Below are positions 55,481-64,000 of a DNA stretch of 64,000 nucleotides, piece by piece. The stretch comes from Volutella citrinella (taxonomy: Eukaryota; Ascomycota; Sordariomycetes; Hypocreales; Nectriaceae): the NCBI GenBank assembly GCA_034401135.1, contig JAWZSP010000008.1, positions 1,364,001 to 1,428,000 of the forward strand, read 5' to 3'. The notes below the pieces were generated by a model, which made no database searches, was not told where the DNA came from, and was given only the letters and a program-made list of their open reading frames with translations. Numbering within the stretch: the stretch's first letter is position 1; every line of letters starts with the position of its first letter. The position numbers and the translations under genes are program-made.

Positions 55481-56510
55481 GCTGGTAATGGGAGGATCAA
55501 CACGTCAACGCAATCGGAACACGACAGAGGAGGGGAGGAGGAGAGAAACCAGGCGACGACAGACCGTGCGTCTGACCGCCAAACTTGTACATGTTAACTG
55601 CATCTTGGGAAGACGACTTCCTGCTATGGTTTAAATCACTAGACTGGGTTTTTCAGTTCACCTCGACGGTTCCTCGGTCGTATCATGCGTGCGCTGCCCC
55701 TCTACCAATTGACCTCGCACGAAACATAGTGCAAAGGTCTACAGAAAGCTCAATGGATGGCAGCGAAAGGACTTTTACCCAAAACGTTAGGGTCTGGCTC
55801 CATTGTTCGTCCCTAGGCTCACTTGAAAGAGAGTCTCAAGTCGTCGTGGATGTAACAGTGCTTGGCCACATTTGTCTGCTCAACCACACTTCCGCCAACT
55901 GTGATAGTGGCTTTGTGACTTGTTGTCTCCGTAGAGCACTGCTTGAAGCATACCTCAGCCTATGTTTTTTGGGCTTAAATATGTTGTTGAATTCTCCGGC
56001 TCAATTGAGCAGGAACTCGATGGGCTGGAAAGGAACTCGCGATGGTTCTTTAATACGCTTTATCTACTGCCTTACGGGAAAGTGAGCTGTGACCATCTAA
56101 ATTGCCAGTTCCAATTGAAAGCCAGTTGGCACAGGCTTCCATGCCATCTTTGAATTGTTTTCTCAGTGATACTGCTGAATTGGCCCCCCATCGTCCATCA
56201 TCTATCTGGCCTTGGGTGGGGCAGCCCTACTGGGACTCATCAGAATTCGACGGCCGTTTATTGGTGCGCTGGAAATGTGCTATGCGGTCATGGCCGACCA
56301 GGTTTATTATGGAACACAAATTTATTCATGGCCGTTTGCACAATTCTTCAAAGAGGCTTTTGAACTCTATATTAGGGACACAGCCCTGGTTGAATCTATC
56401 AAAACTACTCGCATTGAAATCCGGTGTACATTTTAGGTCCAAAACGCGAGAAAAGCCCAGTGACCCCTGGTGGCAAGCAATCCCGATCAAGCGCCGGCAC
56501 CATCATCCCA
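55481..56510. other. Convergent 3' flanks, nothing supported
   Basis: About 1.0 kb between the complex I subunit and the aminotransferase. It is more AT-rich than its surroundings; open frames up to about 165 codons exist on the plus strand but show no codon bias or domain. Confidence 0.4.
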
Positions 56511-57834
56511 TTAAGCAGACGCAACGTAGCTCCACTCGTGTGCCTCATCACCGTACTGAATAGCCTCCATCCACTCCTTCATCTTCAGGGCAATCTCACC
56601 AGATTCCTCATTGTCCTTCAGGCCGCAGTTCACCAGCTTGCCCTTCCACGAGATGTTGCGGACGGGGCTCACAATGGCGGCAGTGCCCGCGCCGAAAGAC
56701 TCCAGGAGTCGGCCCTCGCTGGCGGCCTCGTCAAGCTCCTTCATGGTGTACTTGCGCTCGCTGACCTTCCAGCCTTCGGGGACAAGGCGCTCGCGGGCAA
56801 GGGCCAGCACGGAGTCGCGGGTGACACCCTCGAGGATGGTACCGTCGAGGGGAGCAGTCACAAGCTCCTTCTGTCCAGTCTTCTTATCCTTGAGCGCCAC
56901 AAACATGTTCATGGTGCCCACCTCGGTAACATACTCCTCCTCGCCAAACAGCCAGAGGTTCTGCTGGAAGCCACGGCTAGCCGCCTCCAACTGCGGGACG
57001 ATGCAGGGAGCGTAGTTGGCACCAAGCTTCTTGTCGCCGACACCACCGGGCCAGGCGCGGACGGCGTAATCGGTGGCCTCTAGTGAGACAGCCTTGAAGC
57101 CCGTGGGGTAGTAGGGACCAACGGGGGATGCGATGACGTAGAGGAGGGCAGATCCAGGGGGGCCGACACCAAGAGTCTTCTGGGTACCGATCATGGTGGG
57201 TCGGAGGTAGAGGGAGTAGCCGCGCTTGTCGGGGATGAAGCGGGAGTCAAGCTGGGCGAGCTTGGAGATGAGGTCGGTGAAGGCCTGAGGGTCGAAGGTA
57301 GGCAGGGCGATGCGGGCAGACGACTTGTTCAGGCGCGCCATGTTCTTGTCGGGTCGGAATAGTCGGACCTTGCCGGCCTTGTCCTTGTAGGCCTTCATTC
57401 CCTCGAAGCACTCGAAAGCATAGTGGAAGACGCAAGTCGCGGGGTCGAGGGAAAGGTTCTGGTACGGTGTGATCTTGGGATCCCGCCAGCCCTCCTCCTG
57501 GGTCCACTCGATGGTGAGCATGTGGTCTGCTGATGAGTTAGCAACTGCGATTGGATTGCGCCAAAGAAGAAGCCGGTGCGACTTGGACTTGGGCTTGGAC
57601 TTGGACTTGAAGGGGCGCACCTGTAAACTCGCGGCCGAAGACAAGGTCCTCGGGCTTGCTAAGCTCCTTGGGAGCAGCGGTCTTGGTCACAGTCAGGCGC
57701 GAGACATCGAGTGCCTTGGGCTCGGCCTTGGCGCTATAGAATCGCGAAGCCTGGCACAGAGGCAGCAGTCTGGGGCTCGAGGCGGCCCGCGTTGCGCTCC
57801 GTAGAGCGGCGCGGGAGAGCAGCATGGGTCGCAT
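56511..57834 (-). CDS. Branched-chain amino-acid aminotransferase, mitochondrial
   Basis: PLP enzyme (fold type IV, class IV) that transaminates Leu, Ile and Val with 2-oxoglutarate. Exons 57834-57621 and 57526-56511 give 409 aa. The N-terminus is a mitochondrial presequence (MRPMLLSRAALRSATRAASS). The intron (94 nt, GTGCGC...AGCAG) joins LVFGREFT to DHMLTIEWT, a hallmark of the family. Further landmarks are FHYAFECFEGMKAYK, the R-rich LYLRPTMIGTQ region, the Schiff-base lysine in GDKKLGANYAPC, EVGTMNMFV and the LDGTILEGVTRDS cofactor-phosphate site. The intron carries a hexamer-like ACTTGG repeat (57583-57612). All catalytic residues are present and the length is typical of fungal Bat1/BcaA enzymes. 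Confidence 0.94.
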
Positions 57835-58772
57835 TGTGAATAGGGAGTCGCGATCTGTCGAGGTTGCAGCAGAGATTGCGAGCGCGGGCGAGACAAGCGA
57901 GACCAAGGGACAAGACGATTGAATGACAGAAAAAGGTCTTCGTCGTCGGGAATGACTGGGCAAAAGAATGGGGTCTGCCCTGTGCTGTGGAGTAGAGGAG
58001 ATTGGGGCTTTATCAACGTAGCGGGAGGATGATTCTTCGTCGGTCACGACAGCATCGGAGGCGTATCGGACCTCCCACCATGGATTGCAAATTGCCCGAT
58101 AGGTGCTCGGGAAGGCTGTGTCCGAGGTACATGCGAGTACTCCCCCGCCGCCAGCCGTTGCAATGCGAACCACTGGGCCGAACCGTATCATTAATCCTCC
58201 GTCCAGAACGGTTGGCCTAAAAATGTTTAGAGGTCCCCATGTGGCTACGCAAATTGATGTGCTGACAGGGGGGCGCACCCGCTTTACTACTAGTACCTCT
58301 AGGCCCTTATCAACAGCTGAGCATCCCCTGTAGAAACATGGCGCCCACTCTGACACCCGCTACGGCGGCCCAGGGCGTCGCACCGGGTCCTAAGCTCCAG
58401 GGGCAGCCGCCAGCGCAGCACCAGGCAGCCTAACTGCTCAGCCTTGCTGTAGCTGGCTGCATCCGGCCATGAGCGCGCTGGGATTTGTTAAGCATTATTT
58501 GTCAACTCCACGCGACGTTTGCGATAACGAGCAGCAACGTCATCCTTGCGACGACGCCCAACCGTCAAACCCACGGCACGAATCCACGAGTCGGACGCCC
58601 CTACGGTCGTTATCCAGAATTGCAGGTGCTCGTGCAGTTTATCCCAAGCGTTTCGGTTCCGTCACAGCTCCGCGAGAGTTGCAGTGCGCCCATCGCACTT
58701 TGTCACCCACGCCCCCCCTCCTTGGAGCCCGACAACTCGACATGATCGCATCCCGGTAACTCGCACTGAACC
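57835..58772. other. Divergent promoter region
   Basis: About 940 bp between the aminotransferase and the pseudokinase gene. No additional gene, RNA or repeat was recognised. Confidence 0.4.
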
Positions 58773-61700
58773 ATGTTCTCCTCGGCGCTCAAGTCCATCT
58801 CCGCCACCAACATCACCGGCAACTACTCCATCTCCTCGACACCCACGTCCACGGCAGGCCCATGGAAGATTTACGATGCGAAGAAGAAGTCGACCGGCAA
58901 GGCCTACAGCGTCTTCGTCTTCGATAAGAAGTCGCTGGACAGTCACGGAAACTCCCTCGGTCGCTCCGGGGCTTCCTCATTCAAGAAGACGGTCGAAGAG
59001 GTCATCGAGCGGTTGAAAAAGGAGGCATCCAGCTTGGCCAAGCTTCGCCACCCCAGCATCCTCGAGCTCGTCGAGCCCGTGGAGGAAACAAGAGGCGGAG
59101 GCCTACAATTTGTGACGGAGGCAGTGACCGCTTCATTGTCGAGCCTGCTTCAGGAGAAAGATGACCAGGAAAGGGCTGGCGGAATCGGCGGGAGGGCAAG
59201 CCGGTTCGTGACAGAGGATGCTGACGGAAACAAGAGGCGGAGGGAGCTTGAGATTGATGAACTAGAAATCCAAAAGGGATTGCTCCAAGTCAGCAAAGCT
59301 CTCGAGTTTCTCCACGAGAATGCTGGGCTTGTCCATGGCAACCTCACGCCCGATGCCGTTCTTATAAACGCCAAGGTTAGTCTCTCGCGCAGCCTCAATT
59401 GGGCCACCAAGGATTCAGTTGCTGACCCGTGTTCAAAGTCCGACTGGAAGATCAGCGGCCTAGCTTTTTGTAGCCCTGCCGAGGGCTCAACCAAGCCAAC
59501 CTCGATTCAAGGTATCAGCTTGTACGAGGTCCTCAACATGGATCCCCGGCTACCCAGGTCGGTCCAGCTAAATCTGGATTACACGTCTCCCGACTTTGTT
59601 GTGGACAACAACCTCAACACATCCGCAGACATGTTCTCCTTGGGTTTGTTGTCCGTGGCCCTCTACAACTCCCCCCACCAGTCGCCCCTTGAGGCCCACG
59701 GCAGCCTCTCGACCTACAAGCGGCTCTTCTCGGCCTCGTCCAGTGTCCCTTCCGTCAACAACAACTACCTCTCGTCCCGTCCCCTGCCAAAGGAGCTGGC
59801 GCACCATGTGCTTCCCCGCTTGATAGCGAGGCGACCCGCTCAGCGAATGTCGGCCAAGGAGTTCCAGGAGAGCGAGTACTTTGACAATATTCTGGTCTCG
59901 ACCATCCGTTTCCTCGACACGTTCCCCGCCAAGACGCCCAACGAGAAAGCTCAGTTCATGCGCGGCCTGAACAAGGTGCTTCCCAACTTTCCCAAATCCG
60001 TGATGGAGAGAAAGGTTTTGCCTGCCATCTTAGAAGAGCTCAAGGATCGTGAACTCCTATCACTCATCCTCCAGAATGTGTTCAAGATTATTGACCTGCT
60101 GCCCTCAGCACGCCGCGCCTTTTCTGAAAAGGTTCGGCCTGTGCTCAGGAGTATATTTGTCGAAAATGCGAAGCAGGGCGAAGAAAAGGATGCTTCAAGG
60201 GATGCCGGGTTGATGGTTGTACTGGAGAACGTTTCTTCCATTGCCAACAACTGCTCAGGCAAGGAGTTTAAAGATGGTAGGTTGTCGTCAAGAGTAACAA
60301 GAATTCGGCTCACATTTTCTCCCCAGATATGCTTCCAGTCCTTCTGGCCGCCATCACTTGCCCCACACACTCCATTGTTGACGCCGCTCTGCGAAGCTTG
60401 CCCGTGGTGCTACCCGTGCTCGACTTCAGCACCATCAAGAACGAGCTGTTCCCCGTCATTGCACACGTGTTTAGCAAGACAAACAGCCTTGCCATCAAGG
60501 TCCGCGGCCTGCGGGCCTTTGTGATTCTGTGCGGGGGTTCCAACGACGACAGCCAAGATGACGGACTCAATGGCCTTGCATCAGAGAACAAGAAGACATC
60601 TTCGTCAAGTGCACTGGACAAATACACGATGCAGGAGAAGATCATCCCGTTACTAAAGGCAATCAAGACCAAGGAACCCGCCGTCATGATGGCGGCCCTC
60701 AATGTCCTTCGCATCGTTGGCCTGTCTGCGGATGCCGACTTTGTGGCGATGGAGATCTTGCCCATCCTCTGGAGCATGAGCTTGGGCCCCCTTCTTGAGC
60801 TGAAGCAGTTCCAGGCATTTATGGAGCTCATCAAGAACCTCTCGAGGAGGGTCGAGGACGAGCAAACAAGAAAGCTCCAGGAACTGTCTGGACCCTCGAG
60901 CAGTGCTGTGGCGGCTGCCAACGAGGACTTCATGGCGTTTGGCGGTGTAACCGGGACCGGATTCGATCAGAGCAACGGCACCGGCGCCACTGAAGACGAC
61001 TTTGAAGCGCTCGTCAAGGGACGCGCCATGGCCAGCCCTCGCTCCAGCACTGCTGGCCCTAGCTGGGACGACCCTTCGCCTGCAACGGCAGCATCCACCG
61101 GCCGTGGCTCGACAAGCACCACTCAAGCGCCAGCCTTCTCATGGTCCACGCCGCCGCCTACAAGCCCGGCAGCCCGGCCTCCTCCCCCTCTCCCTCAGCA
61201 AACTAGCAACGTCAAGTCACAGGCTCCCAGCTATCGAACTGTGACGCCTGATCTGGGCCGCTTCGAGACCCTTACTCCCTCGACGACCCAGTTCAGCCAG
61301 CCCCTGCAGCCGACATCCAGCTTCTCGCCACCGCCGCAGCCCGCGGCCCAGCAAGCTCAAACTTCGTCTTCATCAATCAACTGGGGTTCCGCTGCTCCTT
61401 CCAACCCTTGGGGCTCGTCCTCTTCGTCGACCCCCGGGTTTGGGTCCAGCATGTCATCGTCAATGGGCAACATGTCCCTGAACCAGGCAAGCACTGCAAA
61501 CCGTACACCATCCTTTACCCTACCGCCCCCTCCCGGCAACTCCTCTGCCTCAAATACATCATCCTTCTCCATCGCGCCGCCGCCGAAGCCCACCCCGCAG
61601 CAACAGCCTATTTCATGGAACTCGGCCGGCAAAGCCGTGGCAGGGGGCTCAAGCATGAACTCAATGGCCAGCATGAATAGCGCCATGAATCAAAGCATGG

Positions 61701-61774
61701 GCAGCAGCATGGGGGGCGGGATGAACGCGGGGCAGCAGAAGTCGGGTCTTGACAAGTATGAGAGTTTGATATAG
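58773..61774 (+). CDS. SCY1-family pseudokinase (SCYL2-like)
   Basis: Trafficking adaptor of the Scy1/SCYL family that associates with clathrin-coated membranes. Three exons: 58773-59375, 59439-60276 and 60327-61774, giving 962 aa. The kinase-like domain spans about residues 30-370 (WKIYDAKKKSTGKAYSVFVF, FKKTVEEVIERLKKEASSLA, LRHPSILELVEPVEE). The HRD-type loop is VHGNLTPDAVLINAK and the DFG position reads SGLAF, so the catalytic Asp residues are missing; this is family-typical. HEAT-like repeats follow (LPVLLAAITCPTHSIVDAAL and others, about 390-700), then a Pro/Ser/Gln-rich tail with NPWG and DDF-type endocytic motifs, ending GLDKYESLI. Intron 1 (63 nt, GTTAGT...CAAAG) is a multiple of three without stop and could be retained in frame. 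Intron 2 is 50 nt. Confidence 0.9.
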
Positions 61775-63935
61775 AGAGCGAGCCCATTGTTATACTCGCG
61801 ACGTATTTGGTTTTGTTCGACATGCGCGGAAGAATGAGAACGGAAGGCATCAGCGAGGGGCCGGTGTGGCCATTCTGCGTTTTCATGGGTGGGTTGAGCC
61901 GTGCAAAATTATCGGTGGTGGCAGGATAGTATTGTATATATCTTGGTTGATACATGCTCGTCAAAATGCACTTTACCAGCGGTCGTGTCTAAGCGTGTAC
62001 TCTATAGAGCAGCACATTAGTAGCCCATTGTGTGTCCTCCCGCTTAACTGAATCAGGTTTTGGCCTTGACTGGAAGCCGCTGCTGGGATCAGTACTTGCT
62101 GAGAGCAGTCTTCTAGGGGGACGCGGGCGAGTTTGAAATTCAATCGAGTTGTCGCCAACACAGCATCCCAGCTCCAACTCCCTGCGCATCTCACGAGACT
62201 ACGCAGGCACTTTGAAATACTCTGCTGCACGCCTGGCTGGCATTCAAATTGATCGCGTCGTATTGTATTATATCAACCTCCGGCGAGGACACAACTCAAT
62301 AATGTCTGCCCCGGGCTAGACTCGAGGCCAGAATCAACCGCAAGCGACTTCTGACTGGCGGTGTTGGCCCGCGGACTGCGTTGAGCCTTTTGTTCAAAGG
62401 CCAAGTTGTCTGGTAGAGTTTTTCAATGTTCACGTTGGCTGTTCAATTGTCAGATCACGCGACGCTCACGGTTGAAAACCCCACCCAAAGAAAAGAATCG
62501 CAAGGGATTCTCATGTGAGTCAAAGTAGCTGGATCGAACTCGAGGTCATTCGGCACGACTGATAGTTTCCTCTGCTTCATGCTCTTCCCAGAGGCTTGAC
62601 CGTTGGTGGCAAATCGAACAACGCCATTCACGACGCCCGGCACGTCCCCGAGTGTCACATCATGCGTCCGAAACTCCGAACCCTCGCTCGTCTGTGCCGG
62701 ACAACCGTCCATCCGCCTTGCCGTGCCGTGGCCGCAGGGTTCGCTTCCGTCTCAGCCAACGCGACACACATTTTGGTGCTTGTGACTGGGCGACGCCGCC
62801 CCCCTAGCGCCGGGCGCTCTGCTAATCAGCGCCCGATGTTGTGGTTGTGGTTGACGGCTTTTTTCCTTCGAAGTACAAGCGTGTTAGTAGCGAGTACCGG
62901 GCCCCTCCCTGGTCTCCCCGGCTCCAATACCCGTTGCGTGCAACACAAATCACCTCACTCCCGGGCTTCCCCGACCCACTCGCGTCCGCCTGCGTCCACC
63001 TGCATCCACTTGCGTCCACTTTGCGTCGTGTGGTTTCTGCGCCACCCACCACCACAGCTCGCCATCGCTCACAGTCGGCCGCGTGATTCCTGCGTCGAAG
63101 GCCAGTATCTGACAACAAGACGTCAAAGGGGAGCTAGAATGCCGCCACCGCAGGCTGGGCAGCCAGGATTGAACAAGAGAAAATGTGCTGTCTTGGAGGC
63201 CAAATCGCCATATCAACTCTAAGTCTCGTCTCTTGACATTTGATGCACAATCATCGCCTTCGGATGCCACGAGTCCTACGACCCGCACAGGGCACAGCCA
63301 AACAATCCGGCCCATCCGATCCGGCCGCGAGTTCCTAGAAACGCCCCGACACCATGTCTTCTGCCCTGAATCCGTTCTGTCCATCCGTGACGCCTTGCCG
63401 CCCTGCCGTACAAAAAGTCCAGGCAGGGAAAAAAAAAATAGAAGCCAGATCTCGACATGTTAAAAAAAAATAAACCAGGGAAAAAGGCAAAGCATAACAC
63501 GCTCGGAAAGGTCCAGGAAGTCTGCTCGCCAATCCTGTCCCTCTAAGAAAAGTCTCTTTGCCCCCTCTGCCGCGTTTGTATGTTTTTGCATTCCGTGCGG
63601 ATTCGTCCGAGTCGCGTCAAAGCCTCGACTCCCCCAGTAAGAAAAGGGAACTGGTGTTGTGGAGAGAGAGAGAGAGAGAGAAAAAAAACGGAGCAAAGAG
63701 AAAAGCATCAGCTTCTCCGCGGTTCGTGTCGTCTTATTTATTACCCATCTTGTCGAGTTTCGTAGTTGGAAGCAAGCAGCAGGGAATCCCAGCAGTAGCG
63801 GTCGCACCTAAATTAGACTGGCTGGCTCCCTCGAGTCGCAAGGAAAGTGGGAATAGGGGATCGGGAAAATGAAACCGAAATGAAAATGAAAATCACAAGC
63901 CCTGGCGCGCGCTTCGCACCGCCACCACCGCTCGC
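61775..63935. other. Right-flank intergenic region
   Basis: About 2.2 kb downstream of the SCYL2-like gene. It contains A-rich runs (about 63428-63440 and 63460-63486), a GA run (63661-63680) and no supported gene. The A/T runs may be 3' flank of a minus-strand gene entering from the right. Confidence 0.4.
63661..63680. repeat. GA dinucleotide microsatellite
   Basis: A run of about ten GA units is followed directly by a short A run. Confidence 0.7.
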
Positions 63936-64000
63936 TCACGGAGAAGCAGACGCCTTGGTGTCCCGCGGCTCGAAAACGTGTCGGCTCTTGTACCCCTCCT
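63936..64000 (-). CDS. Possible C-terminal end of a gene entering from the right
   Basis: From the right border the minus-strand frame reads EGYKSRHVFEPRDTKASASP and then a TGA stop at 63938-63936. Its composition resembles a genuine hydrophilic C-terminus, and an AT-richer 3' flank follows. The piece is too short to name a family. The remainder lies outside the window. Confidence 0.3.
   Translation of the reverse strand, partial: EGYKSRHVFEPRDTKASASP

Overview
The window is nuclear DNA of a filamentous ascomycete (Pezizomycotina), most likely a Sordariomycete and probably Hypocreales. The evidence is the short introns (about 50-80 nt, GTAAGT-type donors, CTRAC/CTRAY branch points, a few longer ones), the compact genes separated by 0.4-1.5 kb, the C-ending codon preference, and a gene set of Pezizomycotina families (AIM21, TVP18, a Bre4-like DUF2421 protein, deuterolysin). 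The order-level placement is inference from family resemblance, not from a search. No rRNA gene, convincing tRNA, CRISPR array, operon or virus was seen.

Layout. 1-8.8 kb is a low-density, secreted-protein neighbourhood. It holds an M35 deuterolysin protease (minus strand, with a 127-bp MITE inside its intron), a divergently oriented stand-alone protein resembling the deuterolysin prodomain, and a small glycine/histidine-rich probable secreted protein with a TATA box. A long inverted-repeat (foldback) element lies just downstream of the protease gene. 8.8-17.4 kb holds an ARID/zinc-finger RSC-complex subunit (Rsc9-like), two orphan genes (one with a reading-frame break) and a Ysc84/Lsb3-type SYLF-SH3 actin-patch protein. 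18.9-27.3 kb holds an Sft1/Bet1-type SNARE, an ArfGAP, a methionine-R-sulfoxide reductase with a predicted mitochondrial leader, and two orphan ORFs. 28.7-34.2 kb holds peroxisomal 3-ketoacyl-CoA thiolase, an ornithine cyclodeaminase/mu-crystallin family enzyme and Golgi protein TVP18. 34.2-40.6 kb is a gene-poor stretch of about 6.3 kb. 40.6-54.1 kb holds AIM21, a conserved unknown protein, the Dna2 replication helicase/nuclease and a large Bre4-like membrane protein. 54.9-61.8 kb holds a complex I ESSS-type subunit, mitochondrial branched-chain aminotransferase and a SCYL2-type pseudokinase. At the right edge a possible C-terminus of another minus-strand gene enters the window.

Most genes are housekeeping genes without an operon-like relation. 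Loose themes are vesicle traffic and endocytosis (Sft1-like, ArfGAP, TVP18, Ysc84-like, AIM21, SCYL2-like) and mitochondrial or peroxisomal metabolism (MsrB, thiolase, ESSS, BCAT). The most interesting items are the divergent protease/prodomain-like pair with its two nested palindromic elements, two introns that only make sense as GC-AG introns (msrB and dna2), two in-frame stop-free introns, two very small exons (7 and 16 nt), paired MCB boxes before dna2, and paired CCTCGG boxes before the thiolase. I did not find a clearly new multi-gene system. All exon borders were derived by hand from splice signals and reading frame.
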